From NCBI RefSeq assembly GCF_004786015.1, contig NZ_CP032096.1, forward strand, positions 1,984,001 to 2,048,000: a stretch of 64,000 bases of DNA, read 5' to 3'. Shown here in pieces: positions 39,261 to 49,577 of the stretch. This DNA is from Hydrogenovibrio crunogenus (GTDB lineage Bacteria; Pseudomonadota; Gammaproteobacteria; Thiomicrospirales; Thiomicrospiraceae). The notes beneath the pieces were generated by a model. The model had not been told where the DNA came from. It saw only the letters and a list, made by a program, of their open reading frames with translations, and ran no database searches. Position 1 is the first letter of the stretch. Each line of letters starts with the position of its first letter. The position numbers were made by a program, and so were the translations under genes.

Positions 39261-40418
39261 ATGACAACCACAGTATTTACTTCTGAATCCGTCTCCGAAG
39301 GCCATCCGGATAAAATTGCAGATCAAATCTCCGACGCGATGTTGGACGCCATTATGAAACAAGACCCTAAAGCCCGCGTGGCATGTGAAACCTTTGTTAA
39401 AACAGGGATGGTCATGCTAGGTGGCGAAATCACCACTTCAGCCTGGGTAGACCAGGAAGAATTGGTTCGTCAGGTCGTTAATGACATTGGTTACAATCAT
39501 GGAGACTTAGGGTTTGATGGCGAAACTTGCGCTGTGCTAAGTTCTATTGGCAAGCAATCGCCAGAAATTGCTCAAGGCGTGGATGAATACGATGACCACG
39601 AACAAGGTGCCGGCGACCAAGGGTTGATGTTTGGATATGCTTCGAATGAAACCGATGTTCTGATGCCGGCTCCGATTTATTTTGCCCACCGCTTAATGGA
39701 AAAACAAGCCGAACTACGAAAAGCAGGCAAGCTTGACTGGTTAAGACCGGACGCTAAAAGTCAGGTCACTTTACGCTATGAAGACGGTCAGCCTGTTGCC
39801 GTGGATGCCGTCGTATTATCGACGCAACACGCTCCCGAAGTGGATAACAAAGACCTGCATGAAGCCGTTATGGAAGAAATCATTAAACCTGTTCTACCGG
39901 AAAACTGGCTGCACTCGGGAACTCAGTATCACATCAACCCGACAGGACGTTTTGTCATTGGTGGCCCGGTTGGCGATGCGGGACTGACAGGCCGCAAAAT
40001 CATAGTGGACACTTATGGTGGCATGGCTCGACATGGTGGCGGGGCGTTTTCCGGAAAAGACCCTTCCAAAGTTGACCGCTCAGCTGCATACGCAGGGCGT
40101 TATGTTGCTAAGAACATCGTGGCTGCAGGCTTAGCCGACAAATGCGAAATTCAGGTTTCTTATGCGATTGGGGTGGCGGCACCGACGTCGATCAGCATTG
40201 AAACATTCGGCACGGAAAAAGTGGCTGTTTCTTTGATTGAAAAGCTGGTACGCGAACATTTTGATTTGCGCCCGAAAGGCCTCATCGCAATGCTGGATCT
40301 GTATCGCCCGATTTATCAGAAAACAGCCTCTTATGGTCATTTTGGTCGCGAATTACCCGAATTCACTTGGGAAAAAACAGATAAAGCGGCGGCATTAAAA
40401 GCAGACGCGGGTCTGTAA
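39261..40418 (+). CDS. metK: S-adenosylmethionine synthetase
   Basis: 385 residues, full length. [15 protein letters not shown], the ATP-binding [12 protein letters not shown] and [19 protein letters not shown] are all present. It makes SAM from methionine and ATP. The ribosome-binding site TGAGGA is part of a possible small hairpin. Followed by metF after about 80 bases that hold a mutated copy of the CCAGGCCTGG hairpin. Confidence 0.98.
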   Translation: MTTTVFTSESVSEGHPDKIADQISDAMLDAIMKQDPKARVACETFVKTGMVMLGGEITTSAWVDQEELVRQVVNDIGYNHGDLGFDGETCAVLSSIGKQSPEIAQGVDEYDDHEQGAGDQGLMFGYASNETDVLMPAPIYFAHRLMEKQAELRKAGKLDWLRPDAKSQVTLRYEDGQPVAVDAVVLSTQHAPEVDNKDLHEAVMEEIIKPVLPENWLHSGTQYHINPTGRFVIGGPVGDAGLTGRKIIVDTYGGMARHGGGAFSGKDPSKVDRSAAYAGRYVAKNIVAAGLADKCEIQVSYAIGVAAPTSISIETFGTEKVAVSLIEKLVREHFDLRPKGLIAMLDLYRPIYQKTASYGHFGRELPEFTWEKTDKAAALKADAGL

Positions 40419-40451
40419 AATCAAAGCAATACAAGAGGATTTAATCGGATA

Positions 40452-40475
40452 AAACAGCCAGACCTGGTCGTTTTT
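40452..40475 (+). terminator. Degenerate copy of the CCAGGCCTGG hairpin
   Basis: AAACAGCCAGACCTGGTCGTTTTT differs from the AACGACCAGGCCTGGTCGTT palindromes by a few changes, including GGCC to GACC at the centre. It retains a T-run and lies between metK and metF. It probably descends from a full copy, and stem strength is reduced. Confidence 0.6.
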
Positions 40476-40500
40476 ATTCGGTTAAACACAAGGAAACCTT

Positions 40501-41358
40501 ATGCAATCTCAACAGAAATACGAGCAAAAATTGAGTTTAGAATTTTTTCCGCCACGAACAGAAAAAGGCGTTGAGAAACTGAAAACGGTCATTGAAGAGC
40601 TGGGAACGATCAACCCTGAATATATGTCTGTGACTTATGGAGCAGGTGGAACCACTCAAAACCGAACCATCGAAACCGTTGAGTACATCCAAACACAAAC
40701 AGCTTTTGACGCCGCCCCACACTTAACGTGTATTGGCGCATCAGAAGAGAGCGTTCTTGAATTATTAGACCGTTATGAAGCCATGGGAATCAAGCGCATC
40801 GTGGCATTAAGAGGCGACTTACCTTCTGGCATGATGGATCCAGGCGAGTTCAAATACGCCAGTGATTTAATTGCTTTTATTCGTCAGGAACGTGGCGATA
40901 CCTTCAAGCTGGAAGTGGCGGCCTACCCGGAAACCCATCCACAGGCGCGTAACTGTGACATCGGCATCAAATGGTTCAAACACAAAGTGGATCAAGGAGC
41001 GGATTCGGCCATTACCCAATATTTTTACAACGTGGACAGCTATCTGTATTTCATCGACAATTGTGAACGTTCAGGAATTGATTTACCGATTGTGCCCGGC
41101 ATTATGCCGATCACAAACTATGAAAACCTGATTCGTTTTTCAGAAGGGTGTGGCGCAGAAGTTCCTCGCTGGTTAAAATGCCGTCTGGAAAGTTTCGGCG
41201 ATGATACCGACAGCTTAAAAGCGTTTGGGGAAGATGTTGTCACTGAACTCTCTCAGAGATTACTTGACGCTGGCGCACCAGGGCTACATTTTTACAGCAT
41301 GAACCAATCTGCCCCTACGCTTAATATTGTCAATGCGTTAACCTTTAAAAACACCTAA
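40501..41358 (+). CDS. metF: 5,10-methylenetetrahydrofolate reductase
   Basis: 285 residues of the bacterial MTHFR TIM barrel: LSLEFFPPRTEKG, VTYGAGGTTQNRT, IVALRGDLP and ITQYFYNVDSY. It reduces methylene-THF to methyl-THF for methionine synthesis with FAD. The place after metK makes a SAM-cycle pair. Confidence 0.97.
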   Translation: MQSQQKYEQKLSLEFFPPRTEKGVEKLKTVIEELGTINPEYMSVTYGAGGTTQNRTIETVEYIQTQTAFDAAPHLTCIGASEESVLELLDRYEAMGIKRIVALRGDLPSGMMDPGEFKYASDLIAFIRQERGDTFKLEVAAYPETHPQARNCDIGIKWFKHKVDQGADSAITQYFYNVDSYLYFIDNCERSGIDLPIVPGIMPITNYENLIRFSEGCGAEVPRWLKCRLESFGDDTDSLKAFGEDVVTELSQRLLDAGAPGLHFYSMNQSAPTLNIVNALTFKNT

Positions 41359-41377
41359 TGCTAATTGAGTGGTTCTG

Positions 41378-42115
41378 ATGAGAATTCCTCGCTTTTATTT
41401 ACCAAAGACCTTCCAGGAAGGGCTGTCTATTTCTCTAGACAAATCGCAAGCGCACTATGCCTTGACGGTTTTACGGTTAAAAGATCAGCGTCCCGTTGAA
41501 GTGTTTGATGGCAAAGGCCATCAAGCGCATGCCACACTCCAGGTCACAGGGCGTAAAACAGCGGATGTGTTAATCGAACACTGTGAATCGGTCAATACCG
41601 AATCGCCTCTGCAAACAGTATTGCTACAGGGCATTTCAAAAGGCGATCGAATGGACTACACCATTCAGAAGTCGGTCGAACTCGGTGTTACGGCTATCCA
41701 ACCGCTTTTCACTGAGCGCTGCGACGTCAAACTGACGGGAGATCGATTGAATAAAAAACAAACCCAATGGCAAGACATTGCCATTAATGCCTGTGAGCAA
41801 TCCAACCGTAATATTGTCCCAACAGTTTTACCACCACTCTCTTACGGTGACTGGCTAAGCACACACAAAAAAGTGTCGGGACTGGTGTTGAGCCCAACAG
41901 CTGAATATACCCTGCAAACGCTACCTTCTTCGTTATCAGAAAAAACGATATATTTACTCATTGGGCCGGAAGGCGGCTTAACCGAAGAAGAGGTCTTACA
42001 AGGCACTCAACAAGGACTGACTTCCATAAGATTGGGACCGCGCGTTTTACGAACAGAAACCGCGGGTGTGGTCGTTTTATCCGCATTGCAAACCTTATGG
42101 GGTGATTTTCGTTAA
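41378..42115 (+). CDS. rsmE: 16S rRNA m3U1498 methyltransferase
   Basis: About 245 residues from the ATG at 41378. An N-terminal PUA-like RNA-binding domain is followed by a SPOUT knot with LIGPEGGLTEEE and LGPRVLRTETA, the SAM-binding signature of RsmE. It methylates U1498 of 16S rRNA. It lies 19 bases after metF and upstream of gshA. Confidence 0.95.
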   Translation: MRIPRFYLPKTFQEGLSISLDKSQAHYALTVLRLKDQRPVEVFDGKGHQAHATLQVTGRKTADVLIEHCESVNTESPLQTVLLQGISKGDRMDYTIQKSVELGVTAIQPLFTERCDVKLTGDRLNKKQTQWQDIAINACEQSNRNIVPTVLPPLSYGDWLSTHKKVSGLVLSPTAEYTLQTLPSSLSEKTIYLLIGPEGGLTEEEVLQGTQQGLTSIRLGPRVLRTETAGVVVLSALQTLWGDFR

Positions 42116-42184
42116 ACTGAGATTCAAGAAATTTCAATGTGAATCTGTATAATTAAAACTCAATAGAATAAATTAGAGAGCACT

Positions 42185-43495
42185 ATGCCAACAGTCAATC
42201 AGGTACCTCATCTACAAACGGCTTTAACGGGCCCTTTATTGGAATTGGAGCAACATCTTCTAAACCATCAAGCGGATATAGAATGTTGGTTTCGAAAACA
42301 ATTCAAGCAGACCCCTGCCCCGTTTTACGCCTCGGTTGATTTGAGAAACGCCGGCTATAAATTAGCGCCGGTTGATACCAATCTGTTCCCAGCAGGCTTT
42401 AATAACTTACACCCTGATTTACGCCCACTGGCCATTCAAGCCGCACAAAGCGCCATCACACAAGCGTGTCCCATTGCCGATGGCGTATTACTAATTCCGG
42501 AAAACCATACACGTAATCAATTCTATTTAGAAAATGTCGTCGTTCTGCAGGAGATTTTGATTTCCGCCGGCTATGAAGTTCAAATCGGTAGTCTCAACCC
42601 AGAAATTACGGAAAACACCACCATTGACCTTCCTTCTGGCAAAAAACTCACGTTAAAGCCATTAGTCAAAAAAGACGATCGTGTCGGCGTGGAAGATTTT
42701 TTCCCTTGTGCCGTGCTATTAAACAACGATCTGTCCAGCGGTCGCCCGGAAATTTTAGAAGACATTGACCAAACCTTGCTTCCGCCACTGGATTTAGGCT
42801 GGGCGAACCGGTATAAAACCGAACATTTTGATCACTATAAAAATGTCAGCAACGAATTTTCAAAAATCATCGAAATCGATCCTTGGCTCATCAACCCGAT
42901 GTCTTTGCAGTGTGGTCCGGTCAATTTCAAAGACCGCACGGGGCTGGAATGTTTGGCAGGCGCGGTCAATACCGTTTTGCAGGAAACCCAACAATATTAC
43001 GATCAACATGACATCGACAGCGAACCATTTGCGATTGTAAAATCTGACAGCGGGACCTATGGCATGGCAATCATGTCGGTCAATACACCAGACGATGTAC
43101 TTAACTTGAACCGTAAGCAACGTAACAAAATGTCTTCCGCCAAAGAAGGCTTGGTGGCCGAACAAATGCTGGTTCAGGAAGGGGTTTACACCAATGAACG
43201 CATCAATGATGCGGTGGCGGAGCCGGTGGTGTATATGATGCATAACCAAGTCATCGGCGGATTCTATCGTGTCCACACCGGCAAGGGGTCTACCGACAAT
43301 TTGAACTCCCCAGGCATGCACTTTGAATCGATTTCATTCCAAAGTTCTTGTGTGATGCCGGATCAAAACCAAGCACCAGATGCCGGTCCAAACCGCTTCT
43401 ACGCTTATGGCGTCGTCGCCCGCTTAGCCCTATTAGCCGCGGCACGGGAAATTGCAGCTTCTAAAAATGCCAGCGAGGTTGAAAAAGCATCATGA
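42185..43495 (+). CDS. gshA: Glutamate-cysteine ligase, Acidithiobacillus-type
   Basis: 436 residues. It is unlike E. coli GshA and matches the separate family seen in Acidithiobacillus and related betaproteobacteria and gammaproteobacteria, with SVDLRNAGYKLAPVDTNLFPAGFNN and IVKSDSGTYGMAIMSV. It catalyses the first step of glutathione synthesis. The stop overlaps the gshB start (ATGA), so the two enzymes of the pathway are coupled. Confidence 0.92.
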   Translation: MPTVNQVPHLQTALTGPLLELEQHLLNHQADIECWFRKQFKQTPAPFYASVDLRNAGYKLAPVDTNLFPAGFNNLHPDLRPLAIQAAQSAITQACPIADGVLLIPENHTRNQFYLENVVVLQEILISAGYEVQIGSLNPEITENTTIDLPSGKKLTLKPLVKKDDRVGVEDFFPCAVLLNNDLSSGRPEILEDIDQTLLPPLDLGWANRYKTEHFDHYKNVSNEFSKIIEIDPWLINPMSLQCGPVNFKDRTGLECLAGAVNTVLQETQQYYDQHDIDSEPFAIVKSDSGTYGMAIMSVNTPDDVLNLNRKQRNKMSSAKEGLVAEQMLVQEGVYTNERINDAVAEPVVYMMHNQVIGGFYRVHTGKGSTDNLNSPGMHFESISFQSSCVMPDQNQAPDAGPNRFYAYGVVARLALLAAAREIAASKNASEVEKAS

Positions 43496-44457
43496 AACCA
43501 TGCAAAGTCGGCATCGTCATGGACCCCATCTCGGAGATAAAACCCTACAAAGACAGCTCTTTTGCCATGCTTTTAGAAGCACAACGTCGTGGCCATGAGC
43601 TGTTTTACATGCAACCGGAAGATATTTTTTTAAAAAACGGTCTACCTAATGCAACGATTACCGAACTCAAGGTTTGGGATCGCGCGCAATCGGACACCTC
43701 TTCCCAGTTTTATGGATTCGGTGCCAGTTATGATACAGCCCTTTCAAGCTTAGATACCATCTTGATTCGACAGGATCCACCATTTAATAACGACTACCTG
43801 TATTCGACCCATATGTTGGAGCTGGCTGAGGCCGAGGGGGTGTTAGTCGTGAATAAACCGCAATCCTTAAGAGATGCTAATGAAAAACTGTTTGCCAGCT
43901 GGTTTCCGAACTGCATTCCGCCAACCTTGGTTTCAGCGAATGCAACTCAACTGAAAACATTCATTAACAACCATCAAGATGTTATCTTAAAACCACTTGA
44001 TGCAATGGGCGGCGCATCGATTTTTCGAGTCAAACAAAACGACCCGAACATCAATGTCATTATTGAAACCATGACTGACCATGGCCAACACCACATTATG
44101 GCGCAGATTTATTTGCCAGAAATCAGGCAGGGGGATAAACGTATCCTTCTGATTAACGGCGAACCGGTTCCCTATGCGCTTGCACGAATCCCTGCTGAGG
44201 GCGAAACTCGGGGGAATATCGCAGCTGGAGGCAAAGGAATTGGCATTGAGCTTTCTGAACGCGATCGTTGGTTGTGTGAGCAGATTGCCCCGACCCTTCA
44301 GCGCAAAGGATTGCATTTTGTTGGACTGGATGTCATTGGTGATTACATTACTGAAATTAATGTCACCAGCCCGACCTGCATTCGCGAGTTGGATGCTCAA
44401 TATAATTTAAATATCGCCGGACAGCTGTTTGACCACCTAGAGTCTCTCCGAGCATAA
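43492..44457 (+). CDS. gshB: Glutathione synthetase
   Basis: 321 residues, ATP-grasp. The start GIVMDPISEIKPYKDSSFAM, the segment VILKPLDAMGGASIFRV, and EINVTSPTCIRELD are typical of bacterial GshB. It adds glycine to gamma-glutamylcysteine. Overlaps gshA by 4 bases. Confidence 0.97.
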   Translation: MKPCKVGIVMDPISEIKPYKDSSFAMLLEAQRRGHELFYMQPEDIFLKNGLPNATITELKVWDRAQSDTSSQFYGFGASYDTALSSLDTILIRQDPPFNNDYLYSTHMLELAEAEGVLVVNKPQSLRDANEKLFASWFPNCIPPTLVSANATQLKTFINNHQDVILKPLDAMGGASIFRVKQNDPNINVIIETMTDHGQHHIMAQIYLPEIRQGDKRILLINGEPVPYALARIPAEGETRGNIAAGGKGIGIELSERDRWLCEQIAPTLQRKGLHFVGLDVIGDYITEINVTSPTCIRELDAQYNLNIAGQLFDHLESLRA

Positions 44458-44470
44458 TCTCTTACCTTTA

Positions 44471-44492
44471 AATGCCCAGGCCTGGGCGTTTT
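44471..44492 (+). terminator. Terminator on the CCAGGCCTGG palindrome after gshB
   Basis: GCCCAGGCCTGGGC is a perfect 14-base palindrome followed by GTTTTAAA, 14 bases past the gshB stop. It should end the gshAB transcript before apbE. Confidence 0.75.
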
Positions 44493-44549
44493 AAAGGCCG
44501 GTAACGGAATAACCCTGTCTGCTTTTATTTGGAGAAAAAACGCCGTTTT

Positions 44550-45605
44550 ATGACTTCCTTCTCTTTTCGACCGCTTCCGATTTTTAAAGGGCTTAGCTTT
44601 TTTTTGCTACTGCTTGTTTTGAGTAGTTGTTCCCAACCATCCTATGAAAAAGTACAGCAAACTTTTTATGTGTTTGGCACTGAAGTGCAGGTAGAAATCG
44701 TCGACACGCCAAAAGACAAAGCACAACACGCCATTCAAACCATCGAAGCACGTTTTCAGAAATTCAATCGCGATTGGCACGCCTGGGAACCGGGCGGCAT
44801 CATTGCCAAAATCAACACAGCCATTTCGCAGCAAAAGCCCATTGAAGTACAGGAAAGCATCAAAGCTTTTATTTTAAAATCAAAAAAACTGGCTGCCGAA
44901 TCCGATTATTTATTCGACCCCGGCATTGGTCAACTGGTGAATCTATGGGGCTTTCATTCAGAAGACTGGCATGGCCCGCCACCGTCACAAAAAGTCATCC
45001 AGCAATGGCTAACAAGCAGACCATCCATTAAAAACATTCACTTTAAAGGCAATCGCTTAATCAGCGATAACCCAAATGTGCAACTCGATTTTGGTGGCAA
45101 TGCAAAAGGATTAGCGCTAGACATTGCCATTCATAGTTTAAAATCTGTTGGCATCCAAAATGCGATTGTGAATATCGGTGGCGATATGCGGATTATTGGT
45201 TCCAAAAACCCAAATCGACATCAAGCCTGGCGTATAGGCATTCAAAACCCAAAACACCCGGGACAGATTTTAGCGGCAATCCAAATCCAAGGGGACGAAA
45301 GCATCGTGACATCAGGTTCTTATCAACGTTACTTTGAATGGAAAGGAAAGCGTTACAGTCACATCATTAACCCGAACACAGGCTATCCGGCGGATCACTT
45401 TATTTCCGTCACTGTAATTCACAAAGATGCCACCACTGCGGATGCGGCGGCGACAGCCTTAATGATTGCCGGCCCCAAGCATTGGCAAAAAATTGCACAA
45501 CAAATGCAGATCACAGAGGCATTCATGGTTGATGACAATCAAAAAACCTATGTCACACCGGACATGGCAAAACGTATGCAATTAATAAATGAGGATTCAG
45601 ATTAA
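44550..45605 (+). CDS. apbE: FAD:protein FMN transferase, lipoprotein
   Basis: About 351 residues. A signal peptide ends in a lipobox (VLSSC), so the mature protein is a periplasmic lipoprotein. ApbE motifs include FGTEVQVEI, LDFGGNAKGLALD, SGSYQRYFE and HIINPNTGYP with the Mg-binding DATTADAAATALM. It attaches FMN covalently to targets such as Rnf or Nqr subunits. GGAG lies somewhat far (about 17 bases) from this ATG; an upstream TTG at 44529 is the alternative. Confidence 0.94.
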   Translation: MTSFSFRPLPIFKGLSFFLLLLVLSSCSQPSYEKVQQTFYVFGTEVQVEIVDTPKDKAQHAIQTIEARFQKFNRDWHAWEPGGIIAKINTAISQQKPIEVQESIKAFILKSKKLAAESDYLFDPGIGQLVNLWGFHSEDWHGPPPSQKVIQQWLTSRPSIKNIHFKGNRLISDNPNVQLDFGGNAKGLALDIAIHSLKSVGIQNAIVNIGGDMRIIGSKNPNRHQAWRIGIQNPKHPGQILAAIQIQGDESIVTSGSYQRYFEWKGKRYSHIINPNTGYPADHFISVTVIHKDATTADAAATALMIAGPKHWQKIAQQMQITEAFMVDDNQKTYVTPDMAKRMQLINEDSD

Positions 45606-45667
45606 AAAAACGCTCCAAATCTCATGTTATCCGCCATAGGTCATACAAACTGATATAATTCGAATTT

Positions 45668-46234
45668 ATGGAACATTTAAACTCTTTGGAACACCACTTT
45701 CTTATCGCCATGCCCAATTTGACGGAAAGCTGGTTTGATAAAACCGTGATTTATATTGTCGAAGACAATGAACATGGCACGATGGGGCTGGTCATTAATT
45801 TAGAACATAATTTAACCGTTCCAGAATTACTCGACCACTTTGAGCTGACAGTGGAAGCACCGGAAACCTATGCTGATCAGCCTGTATTGATGGGAGGACC
45901 CGTTGATTTAGAACATGGATTTATTTTGCATGAACCTCAAGGTGCTTGGCAAAAAAGCCTTCCTTTACGGGACAACCTCGCCATGACGGTTTCTGAAGAC
46001 TTCTTAAAAGCCATGGCAGAAGGCACTGCTCCAGAAAAAACGGTGGTGTGTTTAGGGTTTTCAGGCTGGGAAAAAGGGCAACTGAATGACGAAATTCAAG
46101 CCAACAATTGGCTGACGATTCCTTATAATGAAGCCCTATTGTTTGATGTTCCTCATGATCAGAAGTGGCAAGTGGCTTTAAACACGCTCGGCATTTCCCC
46201 CGAATCGCTGAGTATGGATGCCGGTCATGACTAA
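45668..46234 (+). CDS. YqgE/AlgH family protein
   Basis: 188 residues, the usual family length. HHFLIAMPNL, VIYIVEDNEHGTMGLVIN and VLMGGPVDLEHGFILH are characteristic. Biochemical role is not established. It overlaps the next gene, and the yqgE-ruvX pair is conserved in many proteobacteria. Confidence 0.95.
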   Translation: MEHLNSLEHHFLIAMPNLTESWFDKTVIYIVEDNEHGTMGLVINLEHNLTVPELLDHFELTVEAPETYADQPVLMGGPVDLEHGFILHEPQGAWQKSLPLRDNLAMTVSEDFLKAMAEGTAPEKTVVCLGFSGWEKGQLNDEIQANNWLTIPYNEALLFDVPHDQKWQVALNTLGISPESLSMDAGHD

Positions 46235-46631
46235 GCCAGTTGAAGGCGTCGTGATCGGTTTTGACTTTGGTTTAAAGCGTATCGGGGTGGCGATTGGACA
46301 GACCATTACCCGCACCGCCACCCCGGAAGCGATTGTGGCCAGCAAGGATGGCAAACCCGACTGGGAACATATTACTCGCCTGTTTGAGGAATGGAAGCCA
46401 AGTGCGATTGTCGTTGGGTTGCCGATGCGCTTAAATGGAGAAGAACAAGCTTTAACACAACCTGCCCGTAAATTTGGACAGCGCTTGAGTGGCCGTTATC
46501 AAAGACCGGTTTTTTATATCGAAGAGCAACTGAGCTCTATTGAAGCTGAACAACGCAAAACAAAAACCAGTCAACCGATGGATGATCACGCCGCGCAAAT
46601 TATTTTAGAAAATTGGTTAGACGCTCTCTAA
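46227..46631 (+). CDS. ruvX: YqgF/RuvX Holliday-junction resolvase-like protein
   Basis: About 134 residues (137 from an ATG at 46218). The RNase H-like fold shows GFDFGLKRIGVAIG, VVGLPMRLNGEE, YIEEQLSS and a C-terminal DDHAAQIILENW. It is implicated in 16S rRNA 5' end processing. It overlaps the yqgE stop and precedes pyrB. Confidence 0.95.
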   Translation: MTKPVEGVVIGFDFGLKRIGVAIGQTITRTATPEAIVASKDGKPDWEHITRLFEEWKPSAIVVGLPMRLNGEEQALTQPARKFGQRLSGRYQRPVFYIEEQLSSIEAEQRKTKTSQPMDDHAAQIILENWLDAL

Positions 46632-46649
46632 ATATCAAAAGGAATTTCA

Positions 46650-47669
46650 ATGAGACTCTCAACGCCCAACCTCCAACTGAACGAACAAGGAAAGTTGCGC
46701 CACTTTTTAACCATCGAAGGGTTAAAACAACATCATTTAACCGAAATTTTAGATGTTGCAGAAAGTTTCATTGACCCCGTGACTGGTGAGATCAGCAAAG
46801 TGCCTAATTTGCATGGTAAAACCATCATGAATTTGTTTTTTGAGCCCAGTACCCGAACTCTCACTACGTTTGAAATTGCGGAAAAACGACTCTCCGCTGA
46901 TGTCGTGAACCTAAACATCGAAACCTCTTCCACCAAAAAAGGGGAGACCTTACTCGATACACTTTGGAACTTAGAGGCCATGCTTGCCGATGTGTTTGTG
47001 GTTCGCCACAGTGAAAGTGGCGCAGCTCACTTCATTGCTAAACATGTCGCCCCCCATGTTCATGTTGTGAATGCAGGCGACGGACAGCATGCCCATCCAA
47101 CCCAAGCCATGCTGGATATGTTTACCATTCGCAAACACAAGGGCGATATTTTTGATCTCAAGGTCGCCATCATCGGCGATGTGCAACACTCCCGCGTCGT
47201 CCGTTCCCAAATCCAAGCGCTCAGCATTTTGGAAGCACGTGAAATCCGAGTCATTGGCCCTCAAACGCTCATGCCTTCGCATCCGGAAGCCTTAGGGGTA
47301 CATGTTTACGATCATATCGAAGAAGGTTTAGACGGAGTGGATGTCATTATCAATGTCCGACTGCAAAACGAACGCATGAAGAGCGCCCTGCTACCAAGTG
47401 AAAAAGAATTCTTTAACTTGTATGGTCTCACGAAAGAGAGACTGAGTTACGCCAAGCCCGATGCTATAGTCATGCACCCTGGTCCAGTAAACCGCGGCGT
47501 GGAAATCGATTCTGAAGTCGCCGATGGTCACCAATCCGTTATTTTAGAACAAGTCACTTATGGCATCGCGGTTCGTATGGCGGTGATGAGTATCATCATC
47601 GATAACGCCAAGCAACTGAACGCAGATAGACAAACCACGAAAAAGGTAACAGAGGAGGCTCGCTCTTGA
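46650..47669 (+). CDS. pyrB: Aspartate carbamoyltransferase catalytic subunit
   Basis: 339 residues, the longer Pseudomonas-type. The carbamoyl-phosphate site [25 protein letters not shown] and [12 protein letters not shown] are intact. No pyrI is present. The stop overlaps the TTG start of the pyrC-like gene (TTGA). In Pseudomonas such PyrB forms a complex with an inactive dihydroorotase homologue, matching the gene that follows. Confidence 0.97.
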   Translation: MRLSTPNLQLNEQGKLRHFLTIEGLKQHHLTEILDVAESFIDPVTGEISKVPNLHGKTIMNLFFEPSTRTLTTFEIAEKRLSADVVNLNIETSSTKKGETLLDTLWNLEAMLADVFVVRHSESGAAHFIAKHVAPHVHVVNAGDGQHAHPTQAMLDMFTIRKHKGDIFDLKVAIIGDVQHSRVVRSQIQALSILEAREIRVIGPQTLMPSHPEALGVHVYDHIEEGLDGVDVIINVRLQNERMKSALLPSEKEFFNLYGLTKERLSYAKPDAIVMHPGPVNRGVEIDSEVADGHQSVILEQVTYGIAVRMAVMSIIIDNAKQLNADRQTTKKVTEEARS

Positions 47670-48952
47670 GACTTTTAATCGAAAATGCTCGTATCATTGA
47701 TCCGAGCCAACAAATGGATCAAGTATCGAACCTTTATATCTCTCGTGGACGTATCCTTAAAATCAGCGACACCGATCCGGAAGGCTTTACAGCGGATCAA
47801 GTGATTGATGGTGCGGGAAAATGGGTGTTGCCAGGCCTGGTCGATTTACATGCCCGCCTTGCAGAACCCGGTAGCCGTTATGAAGGAAACATTGCATCAG
47901 AAACCAAAGCGGCTGTCTCCGGGGGCATTACCACCATCTGCAGTCCACCGGACACCAACCCAGTGAATGACACACAAGCAGTCACTGAACTCATTCAGCG
48001 TCGTGCTCGCCAAGCAGCTACGGCATTCGTATTGCCGATCGGAGCACTGACCCAAGGGTTGGAAGGCAAAATGCTCAGCAATATGGCGGCATTGAAAAAT
48101 GCCGGCTGCATTGCTCTGAGTCAGGCCAGTCAACCCATACAAAACCCGCTGACAATGAAAAATGCGATGGCTTATGCAGCCAGCAATGAAATCTTACTCA
48201 TGCTACGCTGCGAAGACGCCGAACTGAAAAATAATGGTGTCGTGCATAGTGGTGTGATTAGCAGCCGTTTGGGTTTGTCTGAAATTCCAGCTTCCGCAGA
48301 AACCGCGGCACTGGCGCGTGACTTGATTCTGGCTGAAGAAACCGGCGCACGCGTCCATTTCTCCCAGATATCCACCGCACGTTCTCTGGAAATGATTACC
48401 GATGCGAAAAAGCGAGGCATGCCGGTAACCTGTGATGTGGCCATCCACCAGCTGCACCTGACCGAATATGATGTGATGGACTTTGATTCCTTGTTCCATG
48501 TGACGCCGCCATTACGAACGCATGAAGATAAAGAAGCCCTGCGTCTCGGCGTTAAAATGGGCATTATTGATGCCATTGTCAGTGACCACACGCCTTTGGA
48601 TCGTGATGTCAAATTACTGCCGTTTGGAGAAAGTGAGCCAGGTATCAGTGGATTGGAAACCTTACTGCCCTTAACGTTAAGATTAGTCGAAGAAGGCGTT
48701 CTCGACCTCAACACCGCTATCAGCGCCTTAACGCAACGCCCGGCCGATATTCTGGGCATTCATAACGGCAGCTTGATTGAAGGGCATTATGCCGATTTCA
48801 GTTTATTCAACCCTGAAACACCTTGGATATTAAACCGCTCAGAAATGGTCAGCCAAGGGGATAATTCACCTTTCCAAGGGTGGGAGTTCACCGGGCAAAT
48901 TGAAACGACTTATTTCCAAGGCCGCCCCGTCTATCGTAACAATCAAGTATAA
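47666..48952 (+). CDS. Dihydroorotase-like PyrC', probably non-catalytic
   Basis: 428 residues of the dihydroorotase fold. The metal-binding HxH that should follow LPGLVDLH reads HAR (H62, R64), so one zinc ligand is missing, although VSDHTPLD near the C-terminal active site remains. This is the PyrC' pattern of Pseudomonas, where the homologue stabilises aspartate carbamoyltransferase. A separate active dihydroorotase is expected elsewhere. The start is TTG after GAGG, overlapping the pyrB stop. A CCAGGCCTGG copy (47831-47840) encodes part of the LPGLV motif. Confidence 0.9.
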   Translation: MRLLIENARIIDPSQQMDQVSNLYISRGRILKISDTDPEGFTADQVIDGAGKWVLPGLVDLHARLAEPGSRYEGNIASETKAAVSGGITTICSPPDTNPVNDTQAVTELIQRRARQAATAFVLPIGALTQGLEGKMLSNMAALKNAGCIALSQASQPIQNPLTMKNAMAYAASNEILLMLRCEDAELKNNGVVHSGVISSRLGLSEIPASAETAALARDLILAEETGARVHFSQISTARSLEMITDAKKRGMPVTCDVAIHQLHLTEYDVMDFDSLFHVTPPLRTHEDKEALRLGVKMGIIDAIVSDHTPLDRDVKLLPFGESEPGISGLETLLPLTLRLVEEGVLDLNTAISALTQRPADILGIHNGSLIEGHYADFSLFNPETPWILNRSEMVSQGDNSPFQGWEFTGQIETTYFQGRPVYRNNQV

Positions 48953-48961
48953 AGAAATAGC

Positions 48962-49558
48962 GTGTCGGTGGTTTTACAGTTTATCCAACAGATAGAACAG
49001 CCGAATGGCTATTGGCTAGTAGAGTTTGAGCAGAAAAACACGCAACCTGTGCCTGTTAATTTGCAACTCACGATAAATGAAATTGCCTTGCAACTGTTTG
49101 CCCAACAGGACAACCGGTTACAATTTCTGACAACTCAGGCAGTGTCCTTACCCCCGGGTAGCGAATTTAATGCCTCAAAAAACAGCCAGGCCTGGCTATT
49201 TTTACCGGAACTCGTTAACAATCTGTTACCAAACCACCCCATTCTGATCGTGGCTTCGGGAATCGAAATGGCCACGGCTTTTTATCTTTCCAAAACGTTA
49301 TCTCAAAACTTTGACGTACGAACCATTTTACATACAGCAGATACTTTTCCTTTCCAAATCAAACCGGCGCGGTTTATGTTCGCTGATTTCCCGGCTTATG
49401 CCATTGGTGCTTCCACATTACTGGAAGATTGGAAAGTGCCCAATCGCCTTTGTTGCAATACTTTTCTACCGGGAAGCTACGAAGGCAGTCTCTCCGAACT
49501 GTTGACAGAATGGACGCCCCCTTCCGACTGGCAAACCCTCGACTGTAATCAACTTTAA
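48962..49558 (+). CDS. Unknown protein at end of pyr operon
   Basis: 198 residues from a GTG start 10 bases after pyrC'. It opens with beta-rich sequence and has a middle segment ILIVASGIEMATAFYLSKTL like a Rossmann or NAD-binding region. The end, VPNRLCCNTFLPGSYEGSLSELL, resembles the tail of PyrK-type electron-transfer proteins, but no flavin-binding RxYS or Cys cluster is seen. A role with pyrimidine enzymes is inference from position. Contains CCAGGCCTGG at 49186-49195 as part of a 14-base palindrome. Confidence 0.6.
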   Translation: MSVVLQFIQQIEQPNGYWLVEFEQKNTQPVPVNLQLTINEIALQLFAQQDNRLQFLTTQAVSLPPGSEFNASKNSQAWLFLPELVNNLLPNHPILIVASGIEMATAFYLSKTLSQNFDVRTILHTADTFPFQIKPARFMFADFPAYAIGASTLLEDWKVPNRLCCNTFLPGSYEGSLSELLTEWTPPSDWQTLDCNQL

Positions 49559-49577
49559 CCTAGCTTAATAACGTCGT

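Noticed and set aside
42860-43321. 153-codon open frame antisense to gshA
   Set aside because: Shadow frame; His-rich sequence arises from the gshA codons.
48172-48759. 195-codon open frame antisense to pyrC'
   Set aside because: It lies wholly inside a well-supported gene; Ser/Arg-rich shadow composition and no start signal.
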